Shown one piece after another: positions 56,270 through 64,000 of a stretch of 64,000 nt of DNA. Source of the DNA: Ornithodoros turicata. Taxonomy: Eukaryota > Arthropoda > Arachnida > Ixodida > Argasidae. Where the stretch lies: the NCBI RefSeq assembly GCF_037126465.1, contig NC_088209.1, forward strand, positions 25,487,146 through 25,551,145, written 5' to 3'. The notes beneath the pieces are model-generated. The model was not told where the DNA came from. It did not search any database and saw only the letters and a program-made list of their open reading frames with translations. Made by a program: the position numbers and the translations under genes. How positions within the stretch are numbered: the stretch's first letter is position 1; each line of letters starts with the position of its first letter.

Positions 56270-56430
56270 ATGAGCAAATTGGGAAGCACTTACAGCTTCT
56301 AGTCCCACAGATTGTATTTACATCCCCATTTGAGCCCCATGTCCCCGAAATTTACTCCCCCGCTCTGCAAATAGTCCCTAAACTTCACATTAACTGCGGT
56401 GCGTTTACTCCCGAAAAGGACTTATGGTCG
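56270..56430 (+). repeat. Dispersed TAGTCCC repeat, copy 4
   Basis: GAGCAAATTGGGAAGCACTT, TTCTAGTCCCACAGATTG, CCCCGAAATTTACTCCCCC and CAAATAGTCCCTAAACTTC occur in the family order. The longest copy in the window. Confidence 0.6.
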
Positions 56431-56871
56431 TGACGACGTATCTAGTGCCCCAAAAGACTATAATTACCCTTTTCTTTTTTTCCCTTGGACTGTGCGACCA
56501 GAAAACCGTTTTCTTTCATATTATCGGCTCGGCACTTCAAAACCGCTCGCGCCATTCTTATAAGAAAGGGTTCGCCTTCGATCCCTCCGAAAGATTTGAA
56601 CAACCTAATCAATCTGCCTCACAACAAAGCCAGATGTTTCCTTTCCATAACAGCGGAACTGAGTTTGGTTCACTTGAGTTTTGACACGATATTGGAACTG
56701 GCCGTGATTTATTGGAACCGATCATCCGTTTCGTGGTTCGCACAATCGATTTTTATCGCGACACGTTAAATTGCGTTTGGAGCGTCGCTCCTTTTCAACC
56801 AAATGTCCCATGGCTAAGACGAAAAAAGTGCGTTCTGCACCGAATGTGTAGCTGCTGGAAATTGAGGGTAC
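56431..56871. other. No gene recognised
   Basis: Short frames only. Nothing with a domain. Confidence 0.4.
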
Positions 56872-57030
56872 ACTCTAACAAGAATTCGGGAGAAATTACA
56901 GCTTTTAGTCCCCTAGATCGCAATTAGTCTCAATTTCATTGCACGGGCCCCGAAATTTTCTCACCACCACTAAAAATATTTCCTAAACTACGTATAAATA
57001 TCCGCGCATTTTTTCACGAGAGGCGCAAAT
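56872..57030 (+). repeat. Dispersed TAGTCCC repeat, copy 5
   Basis: TACACTCTAACAAGAATTCG, ATTACAGCTTTTAGTCCCCT, AGATCGCAATTAGTC, CCCCGAAATTTTCTCACC and a diverged AAATATTTCCTAAACTACG. Here the repeat opens with the same TACACTCT word that starts the MITEs. Confidence 0.55.
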
Positions 57031-57728
57031 GGTTCTGGCAATGCAGCTAGGCCTCAAAAGGATTAAAGTTACTTACTTTGTCCTTAGAGTGGACAGACAC
57101 GTTCATGCTTGAGGTGGATAAGGTGAATCTCTACGCAGTATTTTTTTTTCTTTTTTGCACGCTTCCGCACGTACAAGGAGTGCTATTTACAAATAGACAC
57201 GTTTCTCTTTATTAAGTAGACTCATCATGCCATAGGGCGACAATTACCCTCGAAAGGTGTAAAAAAAAGCTGTGCCACTTCGAGTCGCTTCTTCTCCCTA
57301 ATTTCCTATTCTATTGTCAGTAACGCTTTCGTTCATGGTTGTGCAGGGTGCATCGAGACAAATATTAGTTTCGTGCAATCTTTCAATATCTTTGTCGGGC
57401 TCATCTGTGAACACGTGTTAGGTGCCCGGATCACATACAGTGTTCTTCCTGCGTATCAACCGGTTTCAAAGCCAGCAAAGCAACGACGAACAGAACTGCA
57501 ATATGCTTAGCCGTTTCTACGTAAGCTGTTCCTAAGCTATAAGACCCCGTCAACGTCGTCAGCATCATCCTCATCACCATCCTCCCATTTTATTCCCAAT
57601 AGCAATGGGTTAACATTCTGCTCAATGAGCGGAAGTCATCTCCATATCATCGTCATCATGTATCTCTCTCTCTCTCTCCTAAGCTATAGTTCCACAAGTA
57701 AATGGTTTACATGGGGCTCCGCTAATGC
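57031..57728. other. No gene recognised
   Basis: Contains a TCATCATCCTCATCACCATC tract near 57,560 and a (TC)n run at 57,664-57,678. No gene. Confidence 0.4.
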
Positions 57729-58749
57729 CAGTCTTGGGTGGTAACTGTAGCTAGGTACTCTTTTGTAGTATCTTGTTACTTTTCTAGAAAAGTAATTTGT
57801 AACTGTATCTAGCTACCGCTTTTGATTAAAAGTAACTCTAAAACGTCACCGTAACTAAGTTAACTCGAGCATGACAATATTTTCCTCGCGCCAGTTCCCT
57901 GTTAGCGTCGTTTTGTTGAGGCTTCAAAATGTCCTGCCATATCTTCCAGTTAGGAATTCCAGGAATTTTGTCATCTCATACGCAGCCAGGATGACCTAGA
58001 CTAGCTTCCACCGTACACCCTTAAAACGGTCACTTCTAATAGAGGTAAAAATGTATATATTTTACCTCTAAAAGTAAAAGGTACACTCTTAAAACGGTCC
58101 CTTCTCACGTTACCACTGAAAACGGATAACTCCTGGTGTAGCGGTTACATAATCCGTAACGAGCTTAGACGAAACTCTCTCGTGGCCACATCACAATGTG
58201 CTCGCTGTAACCCGTAAACAAACTGTTACTCGAAACAGGTAACGCTTATGACGGTCCTGTGTGCATTGTGTCAGCGGAGTACTCCCAGGTTTCTGCCGCG
58301 AGGCGAAGTAGTCACACCCTATTTCATAAACCACTATGCACAGAATGGGGAAATTTGAGCATTAATTTCAGTGTATTTTCGGCACACTTTCGTTCTTGAC
58401 AGGCAACCACATCCAGGTATTACGCGACGTTGTGCAATGCCGTGTTAGTGCTTGGTTACGCTAATTACGCTAGTTTTACCTCTATTAGAAGTGACCGTTT
58501 TAAGAATGTACATGGCAACATGATAGATAGGACAGTACAGCTGCATGAACAGAGTTTTTGAGAGCTGCATTTGTGTGGCTTGTCTCTTAAAAGTTCACTG
58601 CAAAGTGACTTAGCTAATTTAACTTAATAGCTGCAGCCGTAACTAGTTACATTTAAAAAACGGTAACTGTAACTGTTACTCAGTTAAAATTTTTGCAGGC
58701 TAACTGTAACTGCAACTTAGTTACTTTTTTATTAGCCTACCCATGACAG
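57729..58749. mobile_element. hAT-like element with TAACTGTAACT subterminal repeats
   Basis: The ends CAGTCTTGGGT and ACCCATGACAG are inverted with two mismatches. Both subterminal regions are dense in GTAACTGTAACT / AGTTAC words, as in other hAT-like non-autonomous elements. No 8-bp duplication is visible, so the copy is old or the ends have drifted. A second transposon (58,014-58,511) has inserted into it. Confidence 0.6.
58014..58511. mobile_element. TA-flanked MITE (family D) nested in the hAT-like element
   Basis: The left end TACACCCTTAAAACGGTCAC continues to TTCTAATAGAGGTAAAA and is mirrored at 58,474-58,511 by TTTTACCTCTATTAGAAGTG, then ACCGTTTTAAGAATGTA. The TIRs are about 37 bp with few mismatches. 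A second left end, TACACTCTTAAAACGGTCCC, starts at 58,082, which suggests a copy nested in a copy. Confidence 0.75.
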
Positions 58750-58923
58750 AGGGGGAGGGATATAATTACTAGAACAAAAAAAAAAGGAGGAGAAGGGGCA
58801 AAAAAGAGGAGGGAGGAGAGATGACAGACTAAAGGCGGTATTCTCTGCATCATTGTGTACCGACATAATAAGCGAGCGTCATTCAGTGCACATAACAATG
58901 CATTTTATTTCTTAATTCTACAG
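58750..58923. other. Intron 3' end upstream of exon candidate
   Basis: AT-rich sequence ending in TTTCTTAATTCTACAG, a plausible polypyrimidine tract and acceptor. Confidence 0.4.
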
Positions 58924-59084
58924 GACAAGAAGTCTTCCGGGTGGAAGTCCATCCCCGGCGCGAGCTCAGAGTGGAAGCGATGGACAACAGCCTGAGTGAC
59001 ATCAACTACTTCAGACACGAAGACATCGACGATCGGGCTGTTTCCATCAAGGTGGCCAAATCTCTGGAGGATCTCGTCGATAGG
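58924..59084 (+). CDS. Candidate internal exon 2 of a split gene
   Basis: 161 nt between a TTCTACAG acceptor and an AGG|GTAAGA donor. The only frame that fits the phase of the exon at 48,268 is open throughout and reads QEVFRVEVHPRRELRVEAMD, then DINYFRHEDIDDRAVSIKVA and KSLEDLVDR, ending at a codon boundary. The composition is that of a real globular protein, unlike nearby frames. Joined to the earlier exon, it would continue a cadherin-repeat-like start with a possible Ca-binding-type HEDIDD stretch. The family call is an inference. The minus-strand frame over the same bases lacks splice sites. No downstream phase-0 exon is identified before the window ends. Confidence 0.5.
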
Positions 59085-59479
59085 GTAAGACGCCCTTTCT
59101 GCGTTATCGAGGTCGCGATCAGCGATATCCGACCGCACGCGTTAATTGCGATGTGGTGCAGACCGGAAAGTGTTCGCAATAACGATTCCGATAATACGGT
59201 ACGCCAATTACCTTCTTCCTTTGAAGTGGCTCGCATCACGTTGGTGCTGTTTCGTTTTGTAGCTTCCTTTATGGTATCGTTTTCGTAAAATACCTACGAG
59301 CTACTAAAAAAAGATGCCATATTGGTATAGTTTACCCTATACCACTAAAGTGTGGTCAGGTATGTATCGGGCAGTCATTAAGGTACGTAAACACTCGTTT
59401 AAAAGAACATTGAACGTCCCGTCACTCGTGAGCGTGTGTGAGTTGAAGTGTGCGTGTGAAACACATAACATGATTAGCT
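59085..59479. other. Intronic or unassigned
   Basis: Nothing recognised after the donor site. The plus-strand frame continues only through chance readthrough. Confidence 0.4.
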
Positions 59480-59670
59480 ATACTCTTAAAAATTAACTTC
59501 ACCGCATAGCACGCTCCTAGCCAACCATAATCTCGAATGATATCGTTATCTGCCCTGATTTGTGGAAAACGGGAGGCGTACGCCCTTTTCGTGACCATCA
59601 TGAACCGCATAAGTGTCACAAAAAAGGCGTGCGCCTCCTGTTTTCAGCAAATCAGGGCAGATAACGATAT
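59480..59670. mobile_element. Palindromic MITE, copy 11 (3'-truncated)
   Basis: Starts TACTCTTAAAAATTAACTTC and carries the left arm with AGCACGCTCCTAGCCAACCA, the GGGAGGCGTACGCC / AAAAAGGCGTGCGCCTCC pair and CAGGGCAGATAACGATAT. It then stops abruptly at TCCCGTATATCGAATAG, losing the outer right arm. Confidence 0.8.
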
Positions 59671-61320
59671 TCCCGTATATCGAATAGATACCATATTCGG
59701 GTATATCGAATACGTGCCGCGTATCGTACATGTACGTCTCGCACCGAACTGTCCAACTTTTATTTTTAGTTTCGTAAAGATATGTCAAGACAGTGCATTT
59801 GAACAATACAAGATGATTTAAAAAAAAAACTATGATGTCATGAACTGAATCACCTTGACAGAGGTCGTTCAATAATAATTGTGCGGGAGAGTGAGGACGG
59901 GTTACTCCCGTGAGGTAAACGTCGTGAGTGCCAATGAAGGGGGTCAAGCATGATGTCAGGTGAAGTACGGTTTAATGAAATTGCATGAAGAGAAGATTTG
60001 ATGAGAGCGAAGTCGCACCGAACCGCTCTCCCGCGCACAAGAAGACTCTCTGAACCGTTACAAATTTTCTTTTCGAAATTATCTTCTTACACTGAGAGGC
60101 GCCTTCTTCCGGGACGACCTGTATTTCATGTGATGCTTGATTTTCTGCACTCGTGAGTTGGACTTAGAAACCACTGTAGCACACGATTGCAGGAGTTCTT
60201 AAGAATGCGTACGAGCGTGTACGACGTCCTCATTAAGGGGTTTTCTTCGCGCCGGCAAAAGCGCGCTCTGCAGTAATCCAGGCATCATCAGCCGAGGTCT
60301 TTCTGTGGGGCGCGCGTTACGAGTTTGAATGCAAAAACTCAAAGCTAAAGAAGTTTGAAGTGGTACTCCCTGAATGGCGTTGGAGGACGAATGTGACCTA
60401 AAAAGAAGTTGATCCCCAAAAAGGTCGGAGGAAGTTTCTAAATGAAATCGACTTTCCCAACGTTTCTTATGATGACTCGCAGAAAACCCAGGAAATGGAA
60501 ATGTTTATTAGCCTGGGGCAATTTGGTCTCAAAGCGATTTTGACATGCAACCCAGGGAATTCATACTTCCTGTATTCTGCGCTCTTCGAAAAGAGCTGTA
60601 AAAAGGCCAGTAGCAGTGCAGTCGTTACCGCACGTTGTCTTACTACTTGTTTACGACCTCAGGGGCTGTTTGTGTTCGCCGATGTAAACGTTGTCGCCCC
60701 TTACTAAGGGTTGCCGAGAAAGACAAAGCAACGGCTTTTTAGGGGCAGTTTGGACTGAGTCGCAGGTGTTTACGCAACTCTTCCTTGCGAGGTGAGAGAA
60801 TGCATTGTTACTGAACGGAAGTGGGTCTTGCACGTGTATACAGTATCTCATCACCCCTACGTTCGAGTCGTTTGCATTTTTCTGTTCTCTTTGTTTTTGT
60901 TGTTCGGTATGTATTTGATATGCTTGACAGACGGAATTCAAAGTGTGTTTGGCAACACTGCGTCTATAGTGTGGTTTCTGAGCCTTGACTTCTGTTGCAC
61001 GTAATCCTTGTTGGGTGTGCTAACGTAGGTCGGGAAATTGTTTGTGATGAGAACCTGCGTTGTCGGAATAGACTTTATATAGTATCGCGTTTCTCTCTTT
61101 TTTTTTACTCATGTTTTTCTTTTTGTTTTGTTACTTAGGATGGTGCTACCGTTTAGTTTACGTTTCTTTTCACCTATACAAAGGCATGGTTTCGCACCGG
61201 TCCTTGACACCGTTGAATGCCCTGGAATTTGAAAATGTCATTTTCTATGACTGGAGAACCCTGGAATCGTTTTTTTTTCTCACTCCTTGAAAAACCGTGA
61301 TTTTTCACACATCTCATTCC
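59671..61320. other. No gene recognised
   Basis: Near 59,680-59,715 ATATCGAATA-type words recur three times. The region 59,850-60,060 has some LTR-like features but no defined ends. No exon recognised. Confidence 0.4.
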
Positions 61321-61324
61321 GTCC

Positions 61325-61405
61325 ATTTGTGCCTTGGGGTAGTGGGCCGCACCTCATGTGGCGAATTTCCCCATTCACCATCATTAATTTATCTGTTGTG
61401 GTGGT
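61325..61405 (-). repeat. Short dispersed repeat (second copy, inverted)
   Basis: On the minus strand it reads ACAACAGATAAATTAATGAT, GGTGAATGGGGAAATTCGCC and GTGCGGCCCAC. This matches 11,738-11,800 on the plus strand. Class unknown. Confidence 0.6.
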
Positions 61406-61853
61406 GGTTGATGATTTTGCACCTTTTTCTTGTTCTCATGGAGCTGCTATATATGCAAATTCCGCTGATCTGGACTCCAAACTATAGTTTCGAATCCACA
61501 GGAGTGGGCACTCTCTGCAATAGGAATCAGCAGCGAGAAATTTACGTATCCCTTCGTTGCATTAATAAATTTTCCTTTAACATTCAGGAGTCGTCAGTCA
61601 CATTTGTGAACAGATCACAACAACAACAACTCTCGTGTGATTCCCGAAGTAAATATTTTTGTGAAATATTGAAGCCCTGGTCATAAACTGTGTTTTACAT
61701 CCAAATGACGGCTGAACGTGGAAAGGTCCTTGAAAGATCCTCGAATTTTTGTTGTTGTTCCAATTGTTCGAATTGTTCCAAAATTCAGTGGGAACCATGC
61801 AACGTCAGTGATAATTGCACTATCAATGGGATAAGGGGAGCGGGTGATGGTTC
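61406..61853. other. No gene recognised
   Basis: Contains GTTGTTCCAATTGTTCGAAT-type direct repeats near 61,752-61,782. No gene. Confidence 0.4.
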
Positions 61854-62046
61854 ATATCGCAACACTGTAATAGGATAATTGGGTTAGGTCGAACAGACAA
61901 ACACTTCTGCACATTCTCAACTGACAAGATTTTATAGAAATCATAAATTACAAAAATAAAAATCCTGTCAGTTGAGAGTCTGCAGAAGTCTCTGTCTGTT
62001 TGTTGTAACCCAATTACCCTGTCTGAGTGCTGCAGTGTTGCGATAC
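61854..62046. mobile_element. Foldback repeat with about 80-bp arms
   Basis: The left arm runs from ATATCGCAACACTG through AATTGGGTTA, CAGACAAACACTTCTGCA and CTCAACTGACA. The right arm is the inverted order: CTGTCAGTTGAGA, TGCAGAAGTCTCTG, TGTAACCCAATTA and CAGTGTTGCGATA. The loop is about 35 bases and AT-rich. No coding content. Confidence 0.75.
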
Positions 62047-62403
62047 AAACAATCGCATTATATATGAACTTAGAACACGATATTGCAACTGCACTGTATA
62101 GCAATAGTTGTCGCCAGTAATGGTGATGGATTGAAGAAACGCTAACAAAAATAATAATAAATTAATAATAATAATTAATAATAAAACAAAAGCTCTCTGC
62201 TTTTGAGAACCGCGGCCACGACAAGTCTCTATTACTCTTTCTCTCTCGATGGAGCAAATAATTATCGTATTATATTTCATCGAGAGAGGCAAACTTTAAA
62301 ACTTAATTAAAACCAATCTCGATTTCAGTTTGATATTTAGGGCCCATTAACAGCGTACTAGATATATAGTACGTTTAACAACACTATCTTTTGGACTAGT
62401 TGG
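62047..62403. other. No gene recognised
   Basis: Includes an AATAATAATTAATAATA-type tract near 62,150-62,185 and a short stem CTCTCTCGATG / CATCGAGAGAG at about 62,240-62,287. Confidence 0.45.
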
Positions 62404-62530
62404 TGCATATGGAGGGATAGCGCAAGAAGAGGACACTAAGGACAGCGAGTATAGACAAGACGAGCGCTTGTCCTGTCTACTCGCTTTCCGTTGTGTCCTT
62501 TTCTTGCGCTCTCCTATAACCCTCATGCAA
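62404..62530. mobile_element. Hairpin element with about 60-bp arms
   Basis: TGCATATGGAGGGATAGCGC, AAGAAGAGGACACTAAGGAC and AGCGAGTATAGACAAGAC pair in reverse with GTCCTGTCTACTCGCT, GTGTCCTTTTCTTGCGC and TCCTATAACCCTCATGCA around a very short GCGCTT loop. A compact foldback repeat without coding capacity. Confidence 0.75.
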
Positions 62531-64000
62531 ATAGTACGTGTACGTGATTTCAAACACGACTAGCGAGTTCCACTCCCCAGTGAACAGTATTCGATTATTG
62601 CGTTCATCTTTTTCTTAAACATTCATGGCTCCCACAACTCCCCGATTATTCTTGTACGTTCATTTAGGTTGACAGATCACGAATAAACAAAAACACACAA
62701 GAATCGCGATTGTCAAATTTCTCAATTCAAACGTTCCCTCTTGTTATTTAAAACGTTAATTCAGTAAACTTGCCCGTTTTTGCGTTTTCGTTGATTTTGC
62801 TGACATCTGATGCAGCGAACATCACCTTATCACGACCTTCCCTCGCTTCAAAGAGGTGTCCCACAATGTAGTCCTTGCCCGGTCGAATTGACGTTCCCAT
62901 ACGTCACTTTGCTATTGCTCCTCCACAGAAGCGTCGCTGTTCGAGGGAGTCACGATCTAAGGGACCGAAATCGTTGAACTCCTTAATGGATATGGACGCG
63001 ACCATTACCGAAGCGTGCGTCATCCCTACCTTTCGATCGCTTCGCTTTGACATCCCAACTGTTTGATTTGGAATGAGCTATGCTTCAAGGCACGCATGGC
63101 AGGCAATGCATCTCTAGGAGGGCGCGAAGCAGCTCGACCTCATCGATTCATTTGTTTCTCTTTTGCCCTTTGATTATGTCAACAACAACAACAACAATAA
63201 ATGAAGGAGACGTACCTTACGGAGAGTAGAACGGCCCGTGCCAAAACTCCCAAACACTTACTTAGACAAGCTCGCACAAAACCCGACGTAAGGCCTTTGT
63301 GGACTATGGACTAACAATATTGAGCCGAATTCATTTTAAAGGGGGGCAAGGAAGCGAAATTTATTGTTGCTCGAAACCCCGTTTCTATCAGGGGAAACCA
63401 TGCACAATATCATTTAAATTACCTTATTATAACGTTTACTCACTTTTACCCACTTATTACCTACTGCAATTCAGTTTACAAAATAGCCCTCACACAGCAG
63501 CTTGGGGAGTGCGGCGTCACCTTGGAGGTAAGGCCCCATCTCATGGCGTGACGTAGCCAGGTCCGTATGACGTAAGCTCAGCGGTGAGCAGACGCGAGAT
63601 CTCGTTTCTCACTGAAAGCTCGTCTGCTCAACACCACCTAGGTAACACAAGGCCTCTTCATGCACGCCGTGACGTCACTCTAGTTGTCCCTCCGCTGCTT
63701 GCCTCTGATACTTGGACGGCCGCCACAGCGTGCCTAAGCAAGCGACGTGGCGCTCTTGTTGTTGAAAGCGGTGTTTTAACGAACGTAATGGAGTTTAGCA
63801 TCAACTCAGGAACAAAGCCAACTGGTGAATGAAGCACTTCTAAGTTTATATATTTATCCGAACCTTGAAAATACTACTTTACTCCTTCGAACACTTAAAT
63901 GGTTGCACAAAACCTTAAGTGCGATGATGGGTTGCTTTCAATGTGAAGAAACATCAAACACTTGTCAGTCACACTCATTGTCCAAAATTGGTGTTGAAGA
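62531..64000. other. No gene recognised with confidence
   Basis: Contains a (CAA)n stretch at 63,180-63,199. A 53-nt segment at 63,475-63,527 has an AATTCAG acceptor and a GAG|GTAAGG donor and is open in one frame (YKIALTQQLGECGVTLE). It begins in a phase that does not follow directly from the exon at 58,924. Confidence 0.35.

Noticed and set aside
58905..59138. Minus-strand frame across the second exon candidate
   Set aside because: Mirror of the plus-strand coding frame. It lacks an acceptor site on its own strand, while the plus strand has both splice sites and correct phase.
63475..63527. 53-nt plus-strand segment with acceptor and GTAAGG donor
   Set aside because: Short, with no recognisable peptide, and its phase does not join to the exon ending at 59,084. 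It could be chance.

Overview
The window is nuclear DNA of an animal, most likely an arthropod and probably a chelicerate such as a tick. The coding DNA is sparse, intron-split or intronless and embedded in AT-leaning DNA full of simple repeats, tRNA-derived SINEs, decayed LINEs and many short inverted-repeat transposons. The tick assignment is an inference from the general look of the repeat families. No alignment was possible. There is no sign of bacterial operons, CRISPR arrays or rRNA.

Layout. From 1 to about 34 kb I find no gene I can defend. This part holds repeats: SINE pieces (2.15 and 8.0 kb), an 871-bp palindromic TA-flanked transposon (3.6-4.5 kb), LINE remains (10.9-12.3 and 14.8-15.9 kb), two hAT-type elements with clean 8-bp target-site duplications (19.5 and 21.2 kb), a 51-bp tandem repeat (21.0 kb), a small insertion with a 16-bp duplication (22.6 kb) and several hairpins.

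From 34.36 to 41.21 kb, on the minus strand, lies a complete LTR retrotransposon. It has 1032-bp LTRs that appear almost identical, a 5-bp target duplication and one open gag-pol frame of about 1468 codons. Its domains run gag - CCHC knuckles - protease - integrase - reverse transcriptase - RNase H. Integrase before RT is the Ty1/copia order, but the domains themselves are Ty3/gypsy-like. This is the Gmr1-type arrangement. The element sits inside an older copy of a palindromic MITE that occurs about eleven times in the window, with five pieces packed into 46.6-47.84 kb.

From 50.9 to 55.4 kb three intronless minus-strand genes encode J-domain co-chaperones related to the DNAJB6/DNAJB2 group. 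All keep the HPD motif and a version of the C-terminal domain, but only the middle one keeps the G/F-type segment. Two plus-strand exon candidates with canonical splice sites and compatible phase (48,268-48,333 and 58,924-59,084) flank the cluster. The three J-domain genes may therefore lie antisense inside a roughly 10.6-kb intron of another gene, perhaps a cadherin-like membrane protein.

The genes do not form a pathway. The clear themes are a local family of Hsp70 co-chaperones and a heavy, layered load of mobile elements whose nesting gives a relative order of insertion.
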